Positions 32,849 through 45,600 of a DNA stretch of 64,000 bases are shown here, piece by piece. The notes under the pieces are model-generated. The model had not been told where the DNA came from. It saw nothing but the letters and a program-made list of their open reading frames with translations, and made no database searches. Numbering within the stretch: the stretch's first letter is position 1; the number at the start of each line of letters is the position of its first letter. The translations under genes and the position numbers were made by a program. This stretch comes from Rosellinia necatrix (lineage: Eukaryota; Ascomycota; Sordariomycetes; Xylariales; Xylariaceae), in assembly GCA_021209875.1 (NCBI GenBank), contig JAGYVD010000001.1, positions 1,116,001 to 1,180,000 of the forward strand. Reading direction: 5' to 3'.

Positions 32849-34506
32849 TGTTGAATAGGCTTTGTATATGCAATGCATATACTATTCACGCGTAAAACAA
32901 AATATAACTTTTTGTTATACAATGTTTATTATGCTTAATAATTTTATTCAAATAATTATTATACGTAATATTATTTTAAGTTTTATATAAAAATTTTGCT
33001 AACATATAACTTTTTAAAATAACAGCAATAATATAGTTTGTTTTATATATAAAATATATATATATATAACAGCTGTAAATAATTATAACTAATTGCTATA
33101 GTTCTAACACTAGTTTTTTTTATTAGTTATAATTTCTTATTTATATATTATTTTCTGCTTATATATAATTATTTATATATATATAATTATTTATTTATAT
33201 ATAATTACTTTTTATATAAAGTTTTCTGCTTATATACAGCTTTTAATTTATGCATGCTTTATATAACTGCTGCTTAATACTTAAACTTAGGCCTAAAGTT
33301 GCTAACGTATTTTCTGCTGCTTAAATATATATATAGCCCTACTTACAGCTAACCTTTTATTCCGCTGTTTTATTTATTTTTTTTTTTATATATATATATA
33401 TATATATATAGTAGCTTTTTTATATAATATAAATATTAATTTTTAAAAGCTGTAATATTAATAATAATAATAATAATAATAATATCTGCTGCTGCTTCTG
33501 CTGCTACTGCTGCTGCTTTTATGCCGCTTATTTGTTTTTGCTTTTATTTTATATTTTTTTCGATAAAAAATGTTTTATAGTTCGCGAACTTTATTTATAT
33601 AAAAAAAAGCAAAATTTACTGTTTTTTATAAAAATTTAAGCCTGCTAAGCTTTAATATAGTTTTTATATATTAATATATATAATTTTTTTAAATAAATAA
33701 TTATTTATATATTTTATTTTTTTTATTAATAAGTTTTTATATATAATAAAATATAAAAATATTATTATTATTTTTTTTATAATATTTTATTTTAAATAAT
33801 AGTTTTAAACGTTTTTATAAACGTTTAAACTAAGTTTATTTATTATAAAACTATTTTTAAGCTTTTTAATTTAAAGCTAAAAATTTAATATTTAAAATAT
33901 ATATAAATAAATTATATAATAACTGCTGTTATAATTAAAAAGTTTTATTTAGTTTATATTATTAAGTTTTTAATTTTAAAAAACGTTTATGTTTTTATAT
34001 TTAACGCTTATATAAAGCGCAATATTTTAATTATAACTAAAAAAAAAAAAAAATTTTTTTTTTTTTTATATTTTGCTTTTTATATATAAATAATATAAAA
34101 ATAAAAATATAGTTTATATAAATATAAAAATAAAAATATAGCTTATATATAGTTTTTTTATATATATAAAAAAAAAAAATAATTAATTGTTATATATAAA
34201 AAATATAAAGCTTAAAGTTTATTATATTAGTTTATTTATAAACTATAAACTTTAAGCTTTATTAGTTTTAATTAAAATTAAATTTAAAATATATAATAAT
34301 TAATTATTATATATATTATTATTATATTACTAAAGCTTGTTTTTAAAAGTTAAGCTTTTAATAATAGTTATATATTTTTTATATAAATAAAATAAAGTTT
34401 AAGCTATTATTATATAAAAAAAAAATAAAAAATATTTAAAAATAAAAAATAATAAAAACTAATAAAATCTCAAGTATATAATATTTTTTTATAAACTTTA
34501 AATTTT

Positions 34507-34759
34507 TAATAAATCTGGTCAGGGGTATAAAGCTGTAAATAGCTGTATTTATAGTATACTGGTCTGTATTGTGGTGTTATAAGTGTGTTAGTAAAGATGG
34601 TGGAATTCTAGGTGCAGTCCTAGAATTCCACCTACTAATACAGGTAAATAAGTGGGCCTAGCCCAAGTGGGCTAGCCCAGGTGGCCTGGGCCACCTTATC
34701 TAATCTTACAGTAGGGCAACTAATAGTGCCAAGCCTAGCACCCCTTGCCTACTCTAACA
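34507..34759 (-). repeat. 3' LTR of the 2,786-bp element
   Basis: 253 bp with a hairpin GGTGGAATTCTAGG/CCTAGAATTCCACC and a GGTGGCCTGGGCCACC palindrome-like core. Its left half (the outer side) is less RIP-mutated than the same half of the partner LTR. Confidence 0.9.
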
Positions 34760-37039
34760 AAATGCCGGGCATTTAAAAAGCAGTTGCTGCTTTTAGCAAC
34801 CACTTGGCAACAGCTGGCCAATTAATTCTTTAAAATTCTATTAGTCTAATCCACTAGGTTTTAAACCTTCTACTTGGTCCTAAGCCTTCTATTTAGTCCT
34901 AAGCTTTTAATTTGGCTTTAAGCCTTTTTAAATGCTAATTTATATAAAAACGCAATAAAAACAAACAAGCTATTATTTAGCTAGCATGCTAGTTAACCAC
35001 TTTTTTAATCAGGAATTCTGCTGGTCTAGCAACAGCTGCAGTTATAACCGCCCTTAGTTTTTTTACGGTTTTAGCTACGCGTATTAAAACTAATAGAACT
35101 GCTGGCTTTACTAGCATAGTTAAAGCCTTTAGTACTTTGGAAATTACTTTGTTTATATAACCGTTGTTAATATTTTTATTTAACTAGGCCAGGGCTAGAG
35201 CTAAAGCTATAAAAACGTTCAGCTTTTTATTCAAAGCTACTACAAGCCTGTTTAATTTTTTTTATATAGTTCTTTAAAGTCTCTTTAGCTTTTAGCTCTT
35301 TTATATAATCAGAAATAAGCTTTTTTTATTAGTTTTAAATAGTTGTTATAACTTTTAGCTAATTAAAATTATTTTTTTTTAAAGTTCTGTTAGCTTTTAT
35401 ATATTACAACTTGCGCTATATAAATTAAAACATCGCGTGCTTATTTTTAGCTATATTATATAAAAACAGGTTGTTAATTATAAATAAACGTGTAGCACGT
35501 CCGGACTATACTTTAAAACGGTTTTTTAAAGCCGCAATAATTTTATTTAAGCCAGCTTTATATAAAATACACCGTTAGTTAGCTAATAATTTACTGTTCT
35601 ATTATTTTAAAGCTTAACTATATAATAAGCAATTAATCCAACTAAAGATTTAGCTGGGGAAATGTTGCTTTTTGACTAAAGCCCGCAGTTTATTTATAAA
35701 CAACTAAATATCTGTATAAATAACATCACTTCTAGCAGTTATTATCCTAATATCTGCTAGGTTAGAATAACTAGGATTAAAATAACTTATGTCTAAAGCT
35801 TTTAAACAAGCCGTATATCCAAAGCTTTAATTAGTCGGATCGGCCTGATTAAACTAGTCTGGTTAACTGTATTAAATTAACTAGTCTGATTAACCAGATT
35901 AAAACAACTAGCTTGGTAGGCTAGATCGTTAAAATAGTTAAACACTTGATTGGCTAGATCGGCCTAGTTAACTAGGTTAACTAGCTGTACTAAATTATAT
36001 AAATAGCCCTGATTAGCCGGATTATAAGTAGAGTACGTAGCTGTATTAATAACTAGATATATAACCGGTTTATAATATATAGCCGGATTAACTAAAGCTG
36101 CAGTATTCGCAGAAAAAAAGCTAACACTAGTATTTTTAATAGCTGGAGGCTTTACAAATAGAATCTCCAAGCTAATATTATTAGCTTTAAAAAAATTGTT
36201 AGCTTTAGTAAAGTTGTTAGCTTTAAACTTATTAGCTTAGGCCGTTCTAGTTTAATTGCTCGTTTAGTTTCTAAAGCCACTGCTATTTTATATATAACCG
36301 ATTAATAAGTTTAAGCGGTTACTTATAAAGCCTATAGTTAACTCTAGAAACTCTACTTTTAACTTTAAAAAGCTTAGTTTTATATTTAAAGCACTTATTT
36401 TTAAATTAAAAAACTTAGTTATAGCCTGCAACTCAACATAAAATACTTTTAATTCAGTAATATTTACAGCTAATTTATTATACTTTTTATTTAAGCTGTT
36501 AACGCGTTTTTATAGCGTACTTATATTCTTTTATATATTATTTATCAAAACAGCCTTTGTTTAATAATTAATAAAAGCTATAATTTAGCTTAGCTAGCCG
36601 GCTTAATTAGCCGGCTAAGCTAAACTAAACTAAGCTAAGCTAGGTTAAGCTAGGTTAGCTCGGTCGGCTAAATAAGCTAAGCTAAAATAAGCTAGATCAG
36701 CTAGGGCTAAAGTCGATAAAATCGGTAGTTTAATTAAATTAGCCAAAATTAATAGATCTGGCTAAAAACGCTAAAAACAATAAAATCGATAAAATCAGTA
36801 AGACTAGCTAAAATTAATAAATCTAAAGCTTTAATTAGTTAGTTAGTTAATTAAAAACTTAACTAGTTAATAAAATAACGCAATTTGCAGCTAATTCCAT
36901 TAGTTCTTTCGCATTTAGCCGCGCAGTACAAACTGCCGCAAAGCAAAAAAGCCGTTCTTAACCGCGAAACCTAAATAAATAGTTCGCAAAAGCTGCTTAA
37001 AAAAATACTTTTAGTCCGATCGTTACAGAAGCACTAATT

Positions 37040-37292
37040 TAATAAATCTAGTCAGAGGTATAAAGCTGTAAATAGCTGTATTTATAATATACTAGTCTAT
37101 ATTATAGTATTATAAGTATGTTAATAAAAATAGTGGAATTCTAGGTGCAGTCCTAGAATTCCACCTACTAGTACAGGTAGGTGGGTAGGCCTAGCCCAAG
37201 TGGGCTAGCCCAGGTAGCCTGGGCCACCTTATCTAATCTTACAGTAGGGCAACTAGTAGTGCCAAGCCTAGCACCCCTTGCCTACTCTAACA
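37040..37292 (-). repeat. 5' LTR of the 2,786-bp element
   Basis: 253 bp, same length as its partner. Its left half (inner side) carries many G-to-A changes. Its right half (outer side) keeps ACTAGTACAGGTAGGTGGG, where the partner shows A substitutions. Confidence 0.9.
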
Positions 37293-38597
37293 ATTTTATA
37301 AGCTTTAATTAAAAATTAAACCTAGGTTATATAATAATTAAATATAATATATATTACTACTATATTATTAAAGCCTGTTTTTTAAAAATTAAATTTTTAG
37401 TTTTGCTTATATTTTTATTATATAATAAAATAAAATTTATATTATTATTATATAAAAAATAACGTTTATTATTATATAAACTTTGCTTTTTATTATTTTT
37501 GCTTTTTAATTTATTTTATATATATTTTAACTTATATAATTAATTTATTTATAAATACTAGGTTTTTAAAGATTAGTTTAGCTTTTATTTAATAAATATA
37601 TTTATTAGGTTATTAATACTATTAATTTATTATATTTTAAAAAAAATTTTTTATATAATTTTAAAAAAATATAATATTTATTATTAAATATTTTTTATGT
37701 TATATTTAGCTTAATTAAATAATTATATAGTAATTTTAAGTTTAAATATAAAACTATTAGAACTAAAAAACGTTTAAAATAGCTAAATTTTTAAATCGTT
37801 ATATATAAAGCTATTATATTATTAAATCTATTAATTATATTATACAGCTTATTTGTTAGAACATTTTAAATAATTTTTTTATACTTGCTAAAGTTTTAAT
37901 ATATAATGTTTTTAATTATTTTAAAACTTAAATTTTTTTTTATATAATATTTTATTGCTAATATAATAAAAATCTAAGCTAAAAATTTATATCGGTGTTA
38001 TTTATAAAAATCTATTAATAAAAATAAAAGTTTTATATATGTTAGGTTTAATAATATAAAAATTAAACTTTATTTAAAGTTGTTTATTTATTATTAAATT
38101 TTTTAGTTTAAGTTTTTAATATTATTTAAAACTAAATTAATTATTTAAACAGCTACTAATAAATTATATAAAGCTTTTAATTAATATATACTGCTAATAT
38201 AAGCTTTTTTAGCCTGTTATAAAATATAGTTTTAAGCAGTTTCTATTATACAGAAGTTAACTTAAGCTAATTATTTGTTTTATTTTTTTTATATTAAAAT
38301 TATGTTTTTTTTATATAATAATATAATTTAGCCGCTATTAAATTTAATTAAATGTTTTAATTAGAATATTTTTTTTAGTTTTCCACAAAAATTAGCTTGT
38401 TTTAGCTTATGTTTTTTTTTTTTTTAAAAAGTTTAGTATAATAAAGCTAAATATATTATCTGTTTATAAGCCAGTAATACTAAAATTTTTAATTATTTTA
38501 TTATATATAATAAATATAAGTTATATATAAATATAAATATATTTAGTTATTTTTAGTAGTACTAATAGTAAGTTTTAAACTAATACAGCAATTAACT

Positions 38598-41500
38598 AGT
38601 AAATAATTTTATAAAAACAGTATAAATATTTTTAAATAAGTAGTAGCTTAGTTTTTTTTTTTAATTTTTAAATTAATTAATTAATTTATATATAATTTTT
38701 AGATCGCTGGTATTTTAGCGCGCGTTAATTTTAAATTAACAGCTGTTTTTTAATAATTTTTAAATAATTTTAAAGATTATTTTTTTTATAAATAATTTTT
38801 TTTATTAAATATGCGCTATAATAAACAGCTTTATATATAATTAATTATTTTAACTAATATAAGTAGTATTAAAAATTTATTATATTTAATTTTTTAGGCC
38901 GCCGTTTTTTTTTTTTTTTATAAATAATTTTTAAAAATTGTTCTGATTTTTTATGCTGTAATTAAAAAATTAATTTTGTTTTAAAATAAATATTTTTGCG
39001 TTATTGCTATTACTGCTGCTATAACTGCTGCTGTTGCTGCTAATACTACTGCTGTTTTATTTTTATGCCGCTTGTTTACTTGTTTATTTTTTTGCTTGTT
39101 TTTTTTTTTTGGTTTTATTACTGCTGCAGCTGCTGCTGCTTAAGCTGCTGCTGCTGCTAAAAAGCTAAGCTTAATTATTGTTTTTTTTGCTGCTAATTTT
39201 ACTTTAAAAAAAACTGCTAAGCTAATAATAATTAACGTTATTAATAAAACGCTAGCTAATATTTATAATATTAAAAATTAAACTTTAAATTTAATAGTTT
39301 TATATTTAGTTTAGTTTTATATATTTTTTAAAGTTTTTTATTAATTATATATATTAATTTTATTTTTAGTTTTTTTAGCAAGCTTTAAAGCTGATTTTTT
39401 AATAAAAAGCTTTAAAGCTTTTTATATTACTGCTATAGCTTTTAATTAATAACACAGATTTTTTTTTTTAATAAAAAGATAGCTAGTTTAGCTTTTTTAT
39501 TAAGCTTATATTATATTAGTAATAAATATATTAATAATAATAAAATTATTTTTAAAAACTTTTAAAAAATCGTTTTATAAAAATAAATTAAAAAATACTT
39601 TTATTATATTTATATTTATTTAACAATATAAAAAATTAAAAATATTATTATTAAGCTTAATATTTTAATTAATAATATTATTTTTATATTAGCAAGCATA
39701 AATATATTTTTATATAAATAGTTTTATTTTTTATAAACGTTTTTTTTATTAAAATTTTATATAGCTGAAAAATAAACTAGCTTTTATTACAGCTTTTTAA
39801 AATAATACAAGCTAAAAAAATGTTTTAATAAGCTTTTTATTTTTTTTAATTTAATTTTTAATATAATAGTTTATAAGATTTTTAAAATTTTTAATTTTTA
39901 ATGCTTTTATTAAAGCTGTTATTTTTAGTTTAAATATATTTTTATTAAAAATAAAATAAAACAGGCTTAAGTTTAGCTATAACAATTAAAATTAGCAGCT
40001 TTAAAAAGCTAGAAATAATAGTTTTAAATTTAATTGTTTTTTTTAAAAATAATAACGTTAACGCTAATATTAATAATATTTTTGTTTTAGCAGGTAAAAA
40101 ATTATAGCTGCTCTAGCGGTTAAAAAGCTTTTGTTTTAATAAAATAAATATTAAAAAAAACCGGATTATTAAAAATTTTTTAGTTATTTATATTATATAA
40201 AATAATTAAATATAAAATAAATTTAATAATTTATAAGCTTAAAATATTAGTAAATATTATAAAATGTTTAAAAATTATAATTGTTTTTTAAATCGGCAGT
40301 TATAACGTTTTAACGTAAAATTTTAAATTAAAAAAAATTATATATTTTAAGCTTTTATAATATTTATTAATCGTTTAAAAGCTTTAGTTATTAAAAATAA
40401 CTTAAATTTTAAACTAGCTATTTATAAAAAATAAAAAAAAAAAAAATACTGTTTTAATATAAAATTAATTTTAATAATAATAATTTTACTAATTTATTTA
40501 TAAAAACAAATATTTAAAAATAATTTAAAAAATCTTTTAGTTATAATTAATTAGTTTTTGTTGCTTATAAACTATGTTTTTTAAATTTTATAATTATAAT
40601 CGTAAAATTAAATAAAACATAAAAATATAAACTAAATATTTTTTTATAAGCTTATCTGCTAATATTTAAATAATTAAAAATATTTTATTTTAAATAATTT
40701 TTTTAATATTTTGTTTTATTTATATATTTTATATATTAATATATTATAATTTTATGCTAATTTGTTTATTTTTTTTATAATTAATTTAATCGTTTATATA
40801 TTATTTAAATAAATAGTTTATATATTTTAAAATTAAATATAATATTTTAAAAAACTTTTTAATATTATAATCTTTTAACTATAAAAGCAATTATTTTAAT
40901 TTTAGCTTTAATAGTTAATCTTAAAACAATATTTTATTTTATTGCTTTTAAATAAAAAGCTATTAAAAATTAATATAATATATTTATGCGATAATCTGCA
41001 TGTTTTTTATTATTTATAAATAAAACGTTTTTAGCAATTATAAAAGCTTATGCTTTTAAAAACTTATTTTAAATCTAACTATTAAAAATCTAGTTTTATA
41101 TAAATATTTAATTAAATAATTAATTATAACGTAATAATTAATAGTTAAATTAATTAAAAACTATAATAGCATTTTAATTATAAAAGCTATATTTATTTTT
41201 AATATTATTTTATTATATAACGTTAATTTAATTTTTTTAATAAGTTTTTATTTATTTTTTATAGCCTGACCTAAGTTATATATAAAATTTTTATATAATA
41301 AAAAAATAGCTAGTATATAAGCTAAATTATTTTGTTTATAACGTTTAATAATTTTTTAATATATTAATTATAAACTAAAAAATTGTTTAAGCTTTTTAAT
41401 TATAAATTATTTTAATTTTTAAAAACTATTTAATATTGTTTTATTTTTAAGTTTATATATTTTTTAATATTTTATATAATTTTTATTTTTTAGCTTTATA

Positions 41501-42338
41501 ATTTTATAATAAAGCATTAAAAATCGTTTATATAAAAATTATAAATATAAATCGATTTTAATATAAAATAAATAAAGCTTTTTAAAAAATAATTATTTTT
41601 AATATTTTAAATATTAATAAGAACTTTTATATTAAAAAAACAGGGAATTTTTTAAGCCGTATAACGCTTTATTTAATAATATTGCTTTATTTAACTATAA
41701 AAAGCTTTTAAAAAAATAGCATGCTATTAGCGTTTTTTTAATTTATAAAACGTTTAAAAACGCAGAAATTATATTAAACTAAAGCATTTTTAAATTAAAA
41801 TATACTGCTAAAGCTATTATAAGCTTAAAAGTTTTTATAGCAAGTATTACTATATAAATTATTTATAACGTATTTTTTAGCTAAAGATTATTTTATATTA
41901 TAATATATAATTTATATCGCTTAATATATTTTTTTATTAAACTTATATTAAAATATTTATTTAAACAGTAGTAAAATCCTAAGATTTTATTTAATTTTAT
42001 TATTTTAACTATTTTTTTTTTTAAGCGATTTTATTTCCGCGTAAATATTAATATAAAACTGCTTGCTTATTAAATAATTTTAAAAATTTTTTCACCTTTT
42101 TAATAGCGGTTTTAATAAATTGTTTATATATATATGTTTTTTTAGCTTAGCATTTATTTTTTCTGTTTTATTTTAATTTATTACAGCTGTAAATATTATA
42201 TGCAGTATTTTATATTTTTATTTTTTTATAAAGTATTTAGTTTTAATTAAATAAATAAATTTTTATAAAATTAGACTAATTTTAATTATTTAAAACTTTA
42301 ATAATATTATTTAAATAAATTATTATAATAAATATAAA
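38598..42338. other. unresolved RIP-degraded element
   Basis: Sequence between the truncated inverted Copia and the intact Copia. A GCT/CTG triplet patch lies at 39,005-39,165. No domain, terminal repeat or TSD could be assigned. Confidence 0.55.
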
Positions 42339-42343
42339 TATAT

Positions 42344-42656
42344 TGTTGGAACTATGGCAATTAGTTATAGTTACTTACAGCTGTTGTACATACATATGCT
42401 TCGTATAAGCATATGGCGTATATGTCACGTATATGCATACAGCATATATGCTTTATATATAAAACAAGCTATATTATTGCTGTTATTTTAGTAGGTCGTA
42501 CGCTAGCAGAATTTTTATATAAAACTTAAAATAATACTACGCATAATAATTACTTAAATAAAATAATTAAGTATAATAAATATTATATAATAAAAAGTTA
42601 TATTTTGTTTTATACGTAAATAATATATATATTGCATATATAAAGCTTATTTAATA
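42344..42656 (+). repeat. 5' LTR of the Copia element
   Basis: 313 bp. The left half keeps G and C, including CATATGCTTCGTATAAGCATATG-type nested palindromes (42,398-42,450). The right half is RIP-mutated relative to the 3' LTR. Confidence 0.9.
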
Positions 42657-45600
42657 CTGATTAATAGTTGCAGAACGCAACTATAAATTAGCAAAAGTAA
42701 AAATAAAACGCGTTTAAAATTTAATAAACTTAAACAGGTTTTTATATTATATTTTAAAAATTTTGTTTTATATGAACAAATTATTTTTTATATAATAAAA
42801 ACTTAAAAAAATTAATTTTAAATATTTATATTTTTATATGTTTTATCATATTTTAAAGTTATAATATAAAAGTTAAATATTAAAAAGCAATAATATATAA
42901 TTATATAGAATTATTTATTATATAAAAATTAAACAATATATAAACAAACTTTTAAAAACCTGTTTATTAACCTACTATTAAAACTTGTTTATTTATTTTT
43001 TAATATATTTTTATAATAATTTTAAAATAATTATATAACAAAAAAAACTTTTATTATATACGATAATATTAAATAATATAATAAAATTATAATAAACTAT
43101 AAAATTAGCAAACATATTATATAAAATGCTGTTAATATATAATATTAAAAATAAAAGCTTAATATTATAACCGCAATTTTAATTATATTTAATATATAAA
43201 TAGCCTGTTATATTTTAAAATATAAATATTTAAATATAACTAGCTAGCTATTATAAAATTATATATTAAAAATTTTAAACTATAAACATATAAAATATAA
43301 AACTAATTTTATAAGCTGATTTAATAAAAACTGCTTAATATATTAAATAAAAAAAACGTATGATTTAGCAGCAACAACAGTTTTATATAAACAGTTAAAC
43401 TTATATAAATCGTATAAAAATAATATATATTAAATAAATTAAAACGTTTTTTGTTTATATTTATATTAATATTTATATAAACATTTAATTTATTTATTTT
43501 AAACTAACAGCTTTATATAAATATAAATAATATAAATATTTTATAGCCTGAAATATTATTTAATATATTATAATTAAAACTAATATTTAATATATATTTT
43601 AAACTTTAAAAAAAAACTAATAGATTATTTATATAATTAATAATTAAATATAAACATATTTTTAATTTAATAAACAGGCATATAATATTTATAAAATATA
43701 AACTAAATTTTTAATTAGTTTATAAATATTTTATTATATATTATTTTTATAAACTTTTAAATAACTATTATATATATATATAACGTTTAATTTAATTATA
43801 ACAAATATGTTTTTAATTTATTTTTTTAAAATATATAAAATAGAAATATATTTTTAATAAATACGTTATTTTTAAAAACGTAAAAAAAAAAAACTATTTT
43901 AGCAAGCCGTATAATTTATTATATAATAAAGCACAGCTGTTTATTAGTTTATATCGATAATTTAAAATAATAAAAACTAATATTATATTATATTTCCGAC
44001 TATATTAAAAATCTAGCTAAAAACTTTTATATATATAATATTAAATTAAATAAAACTTAAAATAAAATTTATTATATAATAAACATTTATTTTAATATAA
44101 ACATAAACTACAGCTAATATTAAGCCGATTAAACTAATATTATTTTTATATAAATAAAATAAAACAATTTAAATCTAGCGATATATAAAATATTAGATTT
44201 AATAATTATTAAGCTGGCGAAAATATAACAAGCTTTAAAAACAAGCTATTAAAATAAAATCTAGTTAAATATAACTGTTATATAAGTATGCTAAAGCATA
44301 TTAAAATTAGCAACAGCTTTTATATTTTAAAAACTTACGTGCAAAAATTTTTTTGCCGATTTAAAAACATGCTTATAAGTTGTAAATAAAAATAAAACAA
44401 AATATTTCGTATAAAAAACAGATAACGTTTATTTTACCGACCGAAAATATAACTAAAATAATTATATAAAAGCTTTTTAACTTAAAAATATATATAAACT
44501 TTTAAGCTAGCTTAATATATAATAAAACTTTTTATAATTTAAAAAACAGCTTAATTATAACGTTTATATAAATAAAAAATGTTTTATATATAAAAAAATG
44601 GGCTGCTAGTTAATAAACTATATATTTTAAAAAAAAGCCCGTATAAAAAATATATATTTTAACTTGTACAAAATAATTTTTAACTATTTTTATCGCTTAA
44701 CAATTTTTAGCATATTTTATAAAATATAAAAATATTTTAAACTAAATTTAAACAATAATAAAAAAAATTAATAATAAATAAAACATATAATTAATTTAGT
44801 TTTTAATAAATAATATATTTATATATTATATAATAAAAAAAATATTTAAAATTAAAAACAAATGTTTTATTTAATTAATTTATATTAAGCAACTAATATT
44901 ATATAAAATATTAAAATAAACTATAAAATATAAATGTTTTTAATTATTTAATAATAAATAAAACATAATTAAAAACATATGTTTAAATAAACTTTTATAT
45001 ATAAACTAAATAAATAAAAAAACTGCTTTTATATAATTTAAAAATAAAAAACTATTATATTAATTAAAACAGTTAAAATAAAAAACGCTTTTAATATAAT
45101 AATATATTATATTTTAAACATTTTAATACTATTTTTATTTTTTTAAAAACATAGACTGTTTATAAGCTTATTTTAATAATATAAAAAACGTTATTATATA
45201 ATAAAACAAAAAGATTATATTTATTATACGCAAATAAAAACATTTATTTTTTAATATAAACTTTTAAAAAACTAGAACATATTTTATTAAAATAAAACTA
45301 AAACGTTTATACTGCTGCTTTAAACATTTTTATATAAAAAACTATATAAGCTGTTAAATTATATAAAATATAATATAAACTATTTAATTTTAAAAAATCT
45401 AAAAGTTTTATTATTATTACTAGTTATATAATTAAATATTAAAACGTTTTAAATTTTTAATTAAAAACAATTATAATTTTAATTATAAAGTTATAATTAA
45501 TACTATATAAATAAATAATAAATAAATGCTTTATATTATTAATATTATAATATTATTTCAGGCTGTAATATTTTTAAAATTTATATTTACGCGCAACGTT

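Larger units (their letters stand above)
34507..37292 (-). mobile_element. compact 2,786-bp LTR retrotransposon with gag-like remnant, TSD ATTTT
   Basis: Two 253-bp LTRs (34,507-34,759 and 37,040-37,292) in direct orientation with matching ends (TAATAAATCT... and ...CTACTCTAACA). Flanks are ATTTT at 34,502-34,506 and 37,293-37,297, interrupting Copia sequence. Next to the right LTR the minus strand reads AATTAGTGCTTCTGTAACG, a primer-binding-like site shared with the 51,976 element, so the coding strand is minus. The 2,280-bp interior is too short for gag-pol. On the minus strand it holds coiled-coil-like patches (ITELKVFYVELQAITKFFNL near 36,450-36,390) and a 68-codon open remnant at 36,170-35,964. 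It is probably a non-autonomous gag-type element. GCTAAGCTA-like simple repeats occur at 36,590-36,690. Confidence 0.82.
32849..38597 (-). mobile_element. Ty1/Copia element, inverted truncated copy, split by a nested insertion
   Basis: Reverse-complement copy of the 42,344-49,995 element. The 3' LTR is 32,849-33,109 (ends TGTTGAATAGG and GTTCTAACA on the plus strand). 33,110-34,501 matches the Copia 3' untranslated region, including the triplet patch near 33,480-33,525. After the nested element at 34,507-37,292 the match resumes at 37,293. It continues (for example 38,300 against 47,150) to about 38,597, where it stops abruptly opposite 46,913. The 5' two thirds and the 5' LTR are missing here. 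Confidence 0.75.
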
